A DNA stretch of 64,000 bases from Anaerolineales bacterium (GTDB taxonomy: Bacteria; Chloroflexota; Anaerolineae; Anaerolineales; Villigracilaceae): positions 30,101 through 94,100 of the forward strand of contig JACMLM010000058.1 in assembly GCA_014379595.1 (NCBI GenBank). Reading direction: 5' to 3'. The translations under genes and the position numbers were made by a program. This document shows, one piece after another, positions 57,466-64,000 of the stretch. Positions within the stretch are counted from its first letter, which is position 1; each line of letters starts with the position of its first letter. The notes under the pieces are model-generated. The model searched no databases, was not told the DNA's origin, and worked only from the letters and a program-made list of their open reading frames with translations.

Positions 57466-57471
57466 TATAAT
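57466..57471 (+). promoter_or_regulatory. -10 box of the SET gene, probably leaderless
   Basis: TATAAT at 57466-57471 is followed by six bases and then the ATG at 57478, the same spacing as at moaC. The -35 position falls within the pot terminator and has no clear consensus. Confidence 0.6.
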
Positions 57472-57477
57472 GAACGT

Positions 57478-57987
57478 ATGATGAAACAATCTTTTTCCTA
57501 TCTAAATAACAAATGTGAAGCTCGCGAGAATTCTCGTGGCGGCTGTGGAGTCTTCGCGCATGAATTCATTTTCAAAGGCGAATTGATATCATTATGGGGC
57601 GGACGTATTATTCATAAAGATGAGCTAGACCCGTCCATGCCGCGCTTTACCCAGCGAGTGCTTCAAGTTGATGAAGAATTATATTTATTGACCACTGAAG
57701 AGAAAGAGTCAACTGATTGTTTTAACCATTCGTGCAATCCTAATCTAGGTCTTACTGGGCAAATTGGTTTGATCGCCATGCGTGATATTCAAACAGATGA
57801 GGAATTAACTTTTGATTATGCTATGACTGATGGTGAACCGTACGACGAATTTGAATGTCATTGCGGCTCGTTGAATTGCCGCAGGAAGATCACGGGGAAT
57901 GATTGGAAACTTCCCGAATTATGGGGTAAATACAAAGGCTATTTCTCACCATACCTTACAAGGCGGATTGAAAAAATAACCAAATGA
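57478..57987 (+). CDS. SET-domain protein with post-SET cysteine cluster
   Basis: A 169-residue protein-lysine-methyltransferase-like protein. It has SRGGCGVFA and KGELISLWGG (SAM site), the pseudoknot motif TDCFNHSCNPNLG, ELTFDYAM and a post-SET zinc motif ECHCGSLNC (CxCx4C), which with the Cys of NHSC can bind zinc. It has only a short C-terminal tail and no other domain. SET proteins use SAM to methylate lysines; bacterial targets are mostly unknown. The stop overlaps the next gene's ATG by 4 bp. Confidence 0.88.
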   Translation: MMKQSFSYLNNKCEARENSRGGCGVFAHEFIFKGELISLWGGRIIHKDELDPSMPRFTQRVLQVDEELYLLTTEEKESTDCFNHSCNPNLGLTGQIGLIAMRDIQTDEELTFDYAMTDGEPYDEFECHCGSLNCRRKITGNDWKLPELWGKYKGYFSPYLTRRIEKITK

Positions 57988-59657
57988 AGCTCTCGTTTCC
58001 AGTTCGGATCTATTTTGTTGCATTGATTCTAAGGCTGATTCCTATCTTGCTCACCAGTGGGCTTGGTATTGGTCTCGACGACATGTTTCAGTACGACATG
58101 CTTGCTCGCAGTATCTCGTCAGGTAATGGCTTTCGCTGGTATGCACAGGATGATTTAAAATTACTCGCACCATATGTTGATTTTGATCTGGCTACTGCAA
58201 ATGGATATGATCCTGAACACGGGTTATATACATCATTTCGTGCTCCCTTGTATCCAGCGTTTCTTGCCATCGTTTATTTTTTTAGCGGCGAAGGATTTTC
58301 TCGTTTCCTTGCTGCTCGTCTGGTGCAAGTCATTTTTCTTGGAGCACCACTTGCTCCATTAACTTATTTTGTTGCAAGATACTTTTTCACTGCAGCTCAT
58401 CTCAAAAATGTCTCCCTGAGCGATAGCGAAGGGTCTCTGATACCGAAAGTACGAGACTCTCACCTGCATGATTTGCTAAGCAAATCACGTGCGGCGCAAG
58501 TGTCGGTCGCGGAGAACGCTCCCTCAGAGCGACATAGTATTTTTGAGATAAGTAATACTAAGGACAATGAACGTACCGCAAAAGTTTCAGCTTGGGTTGT
58601 AGCATGTTATCCGATGCTCCTTGTTTATCCTCTCGGTTTAGGAACTGAAAATCCATTTTTTATTTTGCTTCTTTCGTCTTTCTACTTTCTTTTAAAATCC
58701 ATTCAAGAACCGTCAAAGCAAAATTTTATTTTTTCTGGAATCTTCCTTGCACTCACTGCCCTCACACGATCAGTTATTTTGCCATTTGCTGGATTGGCGA
58801 TACTTTATTTAATTTTTCTGCCCAGACTCCGGAAGTCTGTTGGGAATCTTTCTGGTCTGGGCGAATCAAAGCAGACTTCCGAAGTCTTTCCCATAAAGGC
58901 TTTGCTTATTGGTGTCGCATTTGCTATTGTGATTGCACCTTGGATAATTCGCAATTCTCTTTTACATAACAAACCAACAGGTATCGAAACATCCATGGGA
59001 TACAACTTATATCTCGGCTATCACCCCGACGGAAATGGATCGTTTGTCTTTGGCCCCTCTCTTGACCTGCTAACTATTATGGATGATGCCGAACGTGATG
59101 AAGTGGGTACGAGCCAAGCGGTTGAATTTATTAAAGAACAGCCTGAAAGGTTTATCCCGCTTGCCATTAACCGCCTCGGATATTTCTTTGGGTTGGAGAA
59201 ACGTGTGCTGATGTATTTCTATGCAAATGACATCATCGGCTTTATTCCAAAACCGCTGTTGCTTACCATCGCTGCAATATTGCTTTTGCCATTTGTATTT
59301 GTTTCGATATCTGCCTCATTAGGCCTATCTCTTTTAAAATGGAAGCCACAGACTATACTTTTGTTTTTACTTTTTGCTTTTTACTTGCTACCTCATATCT
59401 TTATCTTATCCGAGGACAGGTTTCATCTTGCGTTGATTCCGTATTTAGCAATTCTTGCTGCACATTTTTGGTCTGTAGGATTTGGAGCGATTTCAAGACG
59501 TTGGAATGAGTCAAATATGGGGAAGTGGATGGTCACGTTTGCGATTCTCGGCGTTTTCCTGCTCTCCCTGAATTGGGGATTTGAGCTGTCGCGAGATGCA
59601 GATAAAATTGCAGCCTTACTTGGCCCAGACGGTAATAAATCCTACTTTCCATATTGA
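57984..59657 (+). CDS. GT-C fold membrane glycosyltransferase with in-frame insertions
   Basis: A 557-residue GT39-like protein. The first loop has the acidic pair GIGLDDMFQYDMLARSIS; about ten helices follow, and DRFHLALIPYLAILAAHFW lies near the end. Residues ~141-184 (KNVSLSDSEGSLIPKVRDSH onward) are hydrophilic, out of character and encoded by a palindrome-rich DNA insert; a second, smaller insert lies near residues 279-301. The frame stays open through both, so the protein may still work with enlarged loops. Confidence 0.8.
   Translation: MKLSFPVRIYFVALILRLIPILLTSGLGIGLDDMFQYDMLARSISSGNGFRWYAQDDLKLLAPYVDFDLATANGYDPEHGLYTSFRAPLYPAFLAIVYFFSGEGFSRFLAARLVQVIFLGAPLAPLTYFVARYFFTAAHLKNVSLSDSEGSLIPKVRDSHLHDLLSKSRAAQVSVAENAPSERHSIFEISNTKDNERTAKVSAWVVACYPMLLVYPLGLGTENPFFILLLSSFYFLLKSIQEPSKQNFIFSGIFLALTALTRSVILPFAGLAILYLIFLPRLRKSVGNLSGLGESKQTSEVFPIKALLIGVAFAIVIAPWIIRNSLLHNKPTGIETSMGYNLYLGYHPDGNGSFVFGPSLDLLTIMDDAERDEVGTSQAVEFIKEQPERFIPLAINRLGYFFGLEKRVLMYFYANDIIGFIPKPLLLTIAAILLLPFVFVSISASLGLSLLKWKPQTILLFLLFAFYLLPHIFILSEDRFHLALIPYLAILAAHFWSVGFGAISRRWNESNMGKWMVTFAILGVFLLSLNWGFELSRDADKIAALLGPDGNKSYFPY
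58408..58535. repeat. MITE/REP-like element inside the GT-C gene
   Basis: A 128-bp segment with imperfect inverted ends (ATGTC-n4-TGAGCG at left, complement of ATGTC-n4-TGAGGG at right) and internal hairpins, including GATTTGCT-A-AGCAAATC (58470-58486) and GTCTC/GAGAC arms. It codes for residues that do not fit the host protein. No transposase is present. Confidence 0.55.
58821..58890. repeat. Palindromic repeat pair inside the GT-C gene
   Basis: CAGACTCCGGAAGTCTG (58823-58839) and AGACTTCCGAAGTCT (58873-58887) are two related palindromes, with CCCAGAC/GTCTGGG arms also present between 58821 and 58862. The stretch looks like a short repetitive element that was inserted and is now translated as a loop. 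Confidence 0.5.
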
Positions 59658-59665
59658 GAGACTCT

Positions 59666-60280
59666 ATGAAATATTTGCTTGGTGAAAAACTAAACTTTGA
59701 TTGGAAAATTGTCACAGTAACGATTGTCAGCACTTTGTTGTTGATGATCGATCATTACCATAAACTCACTGCCTATAAATACTGGGATCGAGTCATTCTT
59801 TATCTCGTTATTCCGCTTTTGATTATCATCATTTTATTTCGCGAAAACCCAAAAGATTATGGTTTTTCTTTTGGAGATTGGAAGTTAGGATTAACCTATA
59901 CTGCATTAGGCATTCTTTTCATGGCTCCCATTATATATTTTCTCGGAAGTGGCGATGCATCTATGCAGAAATATTATGAAAGATTTCTCTCGGGCTTACC
60001 GTGGACGACATTTCTTGATTTGATTGGCTGGGAATTTATCTTTCGTGGTTGGATTCTATTTGCTTATGTGCGAAAATTTGGACCTGAAGCCTTATGGCTG
60101 CAAGCCGTCCCATTTGCAATTGCGCATATCAGCAAGCCAGAGATAGAAACACTTTCAACTATTTTCGGCGGCTTTGCATTTGGCTGGGTTGCGTATCGTA
60201 CAAAGTCGTTTGTGTGGCCGTTTCTTATCCATTGGTTCATTTCCTCTTTTATTATTATCGTCGCGGCAGGTGTGCTATGA
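59666..60280 (+). CDS. CPBP-family membrane protein
   Basis: A 204-residue protein with about six helices. The CPBP (Abi/CAAX protease-like) motifs are reduced: LIGWEFIFRGW has one Glu where EExxxR is usual, with VPFAIAHIS and FGGFAFGWVAYRTKSFVWPFLIHWF further on giving the two histidines. It may be an active intramembrane protease or a degenerate relative. The ATG at 59666 lies 8 bp after the GT-C stop. Confidence 0.82.
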   Translation: MKYLLGEKLNFDWKIVTVTIVSTLLLMIDHYHKLTAYKYWDRVILYLVIPLLIIIILFRENPKDYGFSFGDWKLGLTYTALGILFMAPIIYFLGSGDASMQKYYERFLSGLPWTTFLDLIGWEFIFRGWILFAYVRKFGPEALWLQAVPFAIAHISKPEIETLSTIFGGFAFGWVAYRTKSFVWPFLIHWFISSFIIIVAAGVL

Positions 60281-60720
60281 CAAATTATGCTTTGCGCCCT
60301 GCATTGGAATCAGAGTCCGCTCAAATTAAGGCGTTAATTAATTTAGTTGAGATCAACTCGATGGGTCTGGATTGGAAGCGTTTTATCGTGGCTGTGAATG
60401 ATAGTGGGCGGGTAATTGGCTGCGGACAGATCAAGCCTCACGGAGGAGACATCCAGGAGCTGGCTTCTATTGGAGTTTTACCTGAGCATCGCAGGCAGGG
60501 AATTGCACGCGCGGTGATCGAAATGCTGTTACGTGAAAGCACAAGGCCGCTTTATTTAATGTGTATCGCGCATAATGGGCCGATGTATGAAAAATTTGGG
60601 TTTAAATTAATTGATGTGGATGACATGCCGCGATATTTTCGCCGAATAAGGAAGTTGTTTGATGTTGCGGATGTATTTCGAAAATCTGACGAAGATTTAT
60701 GGATCATGAAGTTAGAGTAA
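60277..60720 (+). CDS. GNAT family N-acetyltransferase
   Basis: A 147-residue GNAT with MTNYALRPALESE at the start, the acetyl-CoA motif ASIGVLPEHRRQGIARAVIEML and PMYEKFGFKLIDVDDMPRYF. The ATG at 60277 overlaps the CPBP stop by 4 bp; a longer frame from 60094 reads CPBP sequence out of frame. The substrate is unknown. Confidence 0.88.
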   Translation: MTNYALRPALESESAQIKALINLVEINSMGLDWKRFIVAVNDSGRVIGCGQIKPHGGDIQELASIGVLPEHRRQGIARAVIEMLLRESTRPLYLMCIAHNGPMYEKFGFKLIDVDDMPRYFRRIRKLFDVADVFRKSDEDLWIMKLE

Positions 60721-60730
60721 AATCATTCTT

Positions 60731-61342
60731 ATGAAGAATGCGTTATATGCTTTACTCGGTGTGATGGCAGGTTTTGTATTGGCGGGCGTACTTGTATTTG
60801 TATCGCGCGCGCCTGCGGGTCAGTCGATCATTTTGCAGCCTGCGCCTACTGCCGCGCCCATCGCTGTGCATGTGATCGGTGCAGTGCCCCGCCCTGGCTT
60901 ATATGAATTTCCAGAAGGCGCACGCGTGCAGGATGCGATTGATGCTGCAGGCGGTATGCTTGCAGAAGCGAATGTAGAGGCGCTAAATGTTGCTGCATTG
61001 CTTGAAGATGGCCAGCAGTTGGATATTCCTTTTAATGATGGAAGCGAGCCAGCTGCAGATGACACGTCAACATTTGACCTGCCTTCCTCTGCAACCGAAA
61101 CTCCCACTGACGATTCGGGGAACAATTCGGAAGAAACGAACTCAGATGTAGAGCTTGTCAACATCAATACTGCTTCATTGGAAGAACTGGATACACTGCC
61201 TGGCATTGGCCCAACCACCGCTCAAAAAATAATTGATTATCGGGAAGAGAACGGCCCGTTTGCCACGCTTGAAGATATTATGAATGTTTCGGGAATTGGC
61301 CCTGCTACATTTGAAGAGATCCAGAATTTGATCACAACTTAA
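60731..61342 (+). CDS. comEA: ComEA-like DNA-binding protein (SLBB plus helix-hairpin-helix)
   Basis: A 203-residue protein with an N-terminal membrane helix (YALLGVMAGFVLAGVLVFV), an SLBB domain (IAVHVIGAVPRPGLYEFPEGARV), an acidic Thr/Ser linker and a C-terminal helix-hairpin-helix pair (LVNINTASLEELDTLPGIGP, FATLEDIMNVSGIGPATFEE). ComEA binds incoming DNA at the outer membrane face during natural transformation. comEC is not in the window. The final codons (LITT and stop) are repeated at the start of the copy at 62763. Confidence 0.92.
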   Translation: MKNALYALLGVMAGFVLAGVLVFVSRAPAGQSIILQPAPTAAPIAVHVIGAVPRPGLYEFPEGARVQDAIDAAGGMLAEANVEALNVAALLEDGQQLDIPFNDGSEPAADDTSTFDLPSSATETPTDDSGNNSEETNSDVELVNINTASLEELDTLPGIGPTTAQKIIDYREENGPFATLEDIMNVSGIGPATFEEIQNLITT

Positions 61343-61546
61343 TGTAGACGCTTCACGCTTCGCGTAAATTCAAGCTGGGCAGAGCAATCCTGAATCATGT
61401 ACTTTCTTTGTAACTATTCAAATGTACTTAATAAGGCTAAACTTATAGGGAAAATTAATCTTTTGCCATCTAATCCGCTGTTTAGGTGATTAGATGGCGG
61501 CCGTCTATAAGCAGAGTTATACGGCAGGTGACCGTCTAAACACTAA
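61310..61546. repeat. Direct repeat, copy 1 (comEA 3' end and downstream region)
   Basis: It aligns with 62763-63016. Shared blocks are TTTGATCACAACTTAA, AGACGCTTCACGCTTCGCGT, AAAATTAATCTTT and the end block CCGTCTAAACACTA. Copy 1 has an 11-bp hairpin GCCATCTAATC / GATTAGATGGC (61465-61475 with 61488-61498). Homology ends at 61546 just before TTGGGCGG. It fills the 303-bp gap between comEA and the M23 gene. Confidence 0.75.
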
Positions 61547-61645
61547 TTGGGCGGATATTACGGAGGCGGATTGCCATCAAACATGTTTTGTCTTATACTG
61601 AATTTTCCGTAGCTTCAACCTTTAGCAGCCATTACCAAGGAAAAT

Positions 61646-62599
61646 ATGCAACAAACTTCTTTAAATAAAAATGAACAAGAACGTCCATCTGCGCTTTCTC
61701 GTCTTTGGCGAATCCTGCGTTGGATGCCCATCACAACGATGCTATTGACCAGCGCGATCCTTTTAGTTCTTTTTCTATTAGGAGGAACAAACAAAATCAA
61801 TGGATGGTTTTTGTCGCAATTACTTACTCCTGCTTTGGGATTGATCTTCCTCGTGGTAATCATAATTTATGTTATCGTGAAGAGAAGGTTTAGCAGACTC
61901 CTGATCATGACGTTGCTGGTCGCAGTGCTCTCTTTATTCCCTATCATTCTCTTGATTAAGCCAGTTGCTTATCCAGCATCGATTGCATCTACTACACCTT
62001 CTGCCACCGTCCGTCTCCCTGCAAACGTGCCTCTGAAGGTGCTTTGGGGCGGGGATAAATTGGAGAATAACTATCATGCCAAAACTCCTGACCAGAGATG
62101 GGCATACGACCTGGGTGTGGCTCCATACTTGACTGGAAGTTCGAACTTGGAAGATTATGGTTGTTACGGGATTCCAGTGGTCGCCCCCGTGGACGGTCTT
62201 GTGACATATGCTCATGATGGGGAACCAGATATGACACCTGGGGTGCTCTCAAAAAATTTTCAGGCTCCTTTGGGTAATCATGCTGTGATCCAATTGAAAA
62301 CAGGAACCTATTTGGTTATAGCTCACTTAAAAGAGGGAAGTGTCGTTATAAAGACAGGCAATACAGTACAAGAAGGACAGGTGATCGGTCAATGTGGAAA
62401 CTCCGGTAACACGAGTGAACCCCATATCCACATTCATCATCAACGTCAGGATCCTGTTGTGTACCCAGGGGACCTTTCAGAAGGTCTACCGCTTTACTTC
62501 AGAGATCACGATGGCGCGCCAATGCCTGAAGGAGGCGGACACATGGAAGAAGATAAAGTGATTGCCACAGGTGACATAGTCAAACACATTGGTAAGTAG
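61646..62599 (+). CDS. Membrane-anchored M23-family-like peptidase
   Basis: A 317-residue protein with three N-terminal membrane helices (PITTMLLTSAILLVLFLLGG, LLTPALGLIFLVVIIIYVIV, LLIMTLLVAVLSLFPIILLI) and an outside M23/lysostaphin-like domain (GIPVVAPVDGLVTYAHDGEPD, GNHAVIQLKTGTYLVIAHL, EGQVIGQCGNSGNTSEPHIHIHHQ). Zinc ligands would include the HIH motif; the upstream HxxxD ligand is not in its usual form (NNYHAKTPDQRWAYD), so activity on peptidoglycan is uncertain. It lies between the two direct repeats as a single-gene unit, with an AAGGA site. Confidence 0.8.
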   Translation: MQQTSLNKNEQERPSALSRLWRILRWMPITTMLLTSAILLVLFLLGGTNKINGWFLSQLLTPALGLIFLVVIIIYVIVKRRFSRLLIMTLLVAVLSLFPIILLIKPVAYPASIASTTPSATVRLPANVPLKVLWGGDKLENNYHAKTPDQRWAYDLGVAPYLTGSSNLEDYGCYGIPVVAPVDGLVTYAHDGEPDMTPGVLSKNFQAPLGNHAVIQLKTGTYLVIAHLKEGSVVIKTGNTVQEGQVIGQCGNSGNTSEPHIHIHHQRQDPVVYPGDLSEGLPLYFRDHDGAPMPEGGGHMEEDKVIATGDIVKHIGK

Positions 62600-62665
62600 G
62601 TGACAATAATTTGTAGGAATTCACGCAAGCATCAATTTCAAATTCAAAACCCCTTTACAAAATCT

Positions 62666-62676
62666 GCCCAACAAAG
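62666..62676 (+). other. Candidate cassette-end site (GCCCAACAAAG)
   Basis: GCCCAAC (62666-62672) followed by AAAG, downstream of the M23 gene. Its GCCCAA complements TTGGGC at 61547-61552, where that unit begins. The same CAAC/TAAC-AAAG form recurs at 63852-63860. It matches the R''-type box (RYYYAAC) of integron attC sites, but a 6-nt match alone could be chance. Confidence 0.4.
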
Positions 62677-62762
62677 TGTGTAGTGGATTTTTGGGAGTCT
62701 GCACGATTTATAAGTATTTTCTGGCTTCGAGTTTTTTCTGCTCCAAACAGAGTCCACGCCAT

Positions 62763-63016
62763 GTTGAAAGAATTTCAGGATTTGATCACAACTTAAAGCA
62801 GACGCTTCACGCTTCGCGTAAGCCTGTGTACGGCGATTCTGAATCATTCGTTTTCTTTGGAGCTATTCAAATATGTCTGATAGAGCTACACTTAATGAAA
62901 ATTAATCTTTGACCGTCTAACGTCCTAATTGAATTAGGCGATTCCCCTAAAGGGGACGATGTAGTTGGAACGGTCTGTCTATAGGCAGTTAGTTGGAACT
63001 GGCCGTCTAAACACTA
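62763..63016. repeat. Direct repeat, copy 2, with comEA 3' relic
   Basis: The copy opens with a frame reading LKEFQDLITT and stop, matching the ComEA end (FEEIQNLITT), so it is a remnant of a comEA 3' end. The later part carries CCTAATT/AATTAGG and CCCC-TAAA-GGGG hairpins not in copy 1, a GTCTAAC box (62915-62921) and two AGTTGGAAC motifs. Homology stops at CCGTCTAAACACTA just before GTTAGCCCGC. With 62600-62762, where I see no gene, it fills the 448-bp gap before the last gene. Confidence 0.75.
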
Positions 63017-63026
63017 GTTAGCCCGC
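63017..63026 (+). other. Candidate cassette boundary, left (GTTAGCCCGC)
   Basis: This 10-mer is the exact reverse complement of GCGGGCTAAC at 63847-63856; the pair encloses the last gene. It lies where homology between the two direct repeats ends, as expected for the G/TT crossover point of an integron-type cassette or for an element end. Confidence 0.5.
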
Positions 63027-63047
63027 TCGTAATGAGTTTATTATTTC

Positions 63048-63803
63048 ATGTTGCAGAAAATTCGCACCATTGCCCAGCCTGAAATTTCAAACAAACATAA
63101 GCCTCGTCTGTTTTGGCTAGGTTATTTTCAGTTGTTTCCTATTGCTTTATTAGTTGGGCATGTTCTATTTCAAGTTTTATTTTTGCGTCCGTATTATGAA
63201 AAAGTAAAAACCCAGCTTGAGATGGAGGCTAAAAATATATTAGCGCCACCTTCTGCTCAAGAGAGTACCTATGAAAGTTGGTTCACCGAATCTAACGCCA
63301 GCATCACCATAGGGTATGTTGCCAAAGATTTAGGCTTCACAGAGATTCGTCAACATTATGATGGTATCTTACAAAACAATGGGTGGCTTTACTACGATGA
63401 AAGTGATACAACAGTAAAATATTGTAAACGTGATTTTACAGCAACAATATTCTATAACGGACATGGTTTTTACCCAACTGATTACGATATCAACTTTGAA
63501 AGTGGACATGGCAGGTTAGTAAATGTTAGTGAGTGCGAGCGCCTTTATGGTCTCGGACCAAAATCACTCAACAATCTTATATCGGTATCGGTTTTCTTTA
63601 TATGGTCGTGGCTATATGGGGGTATCCTTATTTTGACCTCATTCTTTAATTATGAAATCTACTATTTCATACAAGACAGATTAGTTTATAAACATAAAGA
63701 CTTTTGGAACGCAAGAGTTAGTGGTATAAAATGGATACTAATCGGTTCTGTAAGTTTAGCTGCCATTGTCTACACTCTATTTTTCTTTGAGGTCTACGCA
63801 TGA
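63048..63803 (+). CDS. Membrane protein of unknown function in cassette-like unit
   Basis: A 251-residue protein with an N-terminal helix (YFQLFPIALLVGHVLFQVLFL), an outside domain of about 120 residues (ESTYESWFTESNASITIGYV...LQNNGWLYYDESDTTVKYCKRDFTATIFYNG) and two C-terminal helices (FFIWSWLYGGILILTSFF, WILIGSVSLAAIVYTLFFF). I recognise no family. It is AT-rich and unlike its neighbours in composition. It is flanked by 10-nt inverted sequences, a sign of mobility. Confidence 0.75.
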   Translation: MLQKIRTIAQPEISNKHKPRLFWLGYFQLFPIALLVGHVLFQVLFLRPYYEKVKTQLEMEAKNILAPPSAQESTYESWFTESNASITIGYVAKDLGFTEIRQHYDGILQNNGWLYYDESDTTVKYCKRDFTATIFYNGHGFYPTDYDINFESGHGRLVNVSECERLYGLGPKSLNNLISVSVFFIWSWLYGGILILTSFFNYEIYYFIQDRLVYKHKDFWNARVSGIKWILIGSVSLAAIVYTLFFFEVYA

Positions 63804-63846
63804 CGTTCTTAAGTCTTGTCAGTAAATCTGTTTCTTAATTAGAAAC

Positions 63847-63860
63847 GCGGGCTAACAAAG
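63847..63860 (+). other. Candidate cassette boundary, right (GCGGGCTAACAAAG)
   Basis: GCGGGCTAAC followed by AAAG. It complements 63017-63026 exactly and has the TAAC-AAAG form seen at many attC R'' boxes. No matching GTTAGCC follows within the remaining 140 bases, which hold no gene I can support, so any full attC would extend past the window. Confidence 0.5.
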
Positions 63861-64000
63861 CGTTCTCAGAAACAACATGTTTAAGAACCTCCCTGAGATT
63901 GCTATGAGATGACATAATCCATGCAAATTCAGACTAAATTGCAAACTGCAACACTAAAATCGAATAAAAATCTCACACTTGATTAAATCAAAACAGGGCG

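Noticed and set aside
62676-62912. Open frame of 78 codons between the repeats
   Set aside because: It reads through the decayed comEA tail in another frame and has no motif; the region is better explained as repeat copy 2 and its flank.

Overview
The window looks like chromosome from a Chloroflexota bacterium, most likely Anaerolineae. This is inferred from gene content and style: lipoprotein solute-binding proteins with Thr/Glu/Ala/Pro linkers, a single-polypeptide PabB-PabC, split fab and moa loci, GT-C glycosyltransferases, moderate GC and compact operons. No marker gene here fixes the taxon. I see no phage, IS transposase or CRISPR array.

Layout. 1-3559 (minus) is the loading end of a type I polyketide synthase (fatty acyl-AMP ligase, ACP, ketosynthase) cut by the window edge. 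A degenerate tRNA-Arg(TCT)-like sequence follows at 3775-3851. 3.9-9.3 kb holds hsp20, lon, a receiver protein, a GNAT, mogA/moaB, efp and a Cys-rich protein. 9.3-13.3 kb holds a HAD-DinB fusion, fabF, fabH and tatA. A minus-strand YyaL-like protein follows.

15.4-29.3 kb is the most coherent accessory locus. It encodes a GH87-type alpha-1,3-glucanase lipoprotein, an ABC sugar importer without its ATPase, an NB-ARC-type regulator, a LacI repressor, two GH65 phosphorylases and a beta-phosphoglucomutase. Three copies of the palindrome GTTGAACGTTCAAC sit at its promoters. I read it as a LacI-controlled pathway that cuts alpha-1,3-glucan outside, imports nigero-oligosaccharides and phosphorolyses them to beta-glucose 1-phosphate and then glucose 6-phosphate.

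29.3-42.0 kb is mostly housekeeping: a lipoprotein, pabBC, vanZ-like, scpA, moaC/moaD/moaE, a second fabF, rplS, a class I glutamine amidotransferase-like peptidase, an HNH protein, murI, a beta-propeller protein, an ICMT-like methyltransferase and a dihaem cytochrome c. 42-53 kb is all minus strand: CYTH protein, biotin carrier, biotin carboxylase and carboxyltransferase (acyl-CoA carboxylase), a GT-C protein, a zinc MDR, a methyltransferase, a GT2 and an acyl-CoA dehydrogenase. 53.3-57.4 kb is a polyamine-type potDABC operon. It is followed by a SET-domain protein with a post-SET cysteine cluster, a GT-C protein carrying in-frame palindromic insertions, a CPBP protein, a GNAT and comEA.

The right end (61.3-64 kb) differs. 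Two copies of a roughly 240-bp repeat, each including a comEA 3' end, precede two single-gene units (an M23-like membrane peptidase and an unknown two-helix membrane protein). Repeat homology stops exactly where each unit starts, and the second unit is bounded by 10-nt inverted sequences (GTTAGCCCGC / GCGGGCTAAC). This resembles an integron-type or other cassette array; no integrase is in the window.
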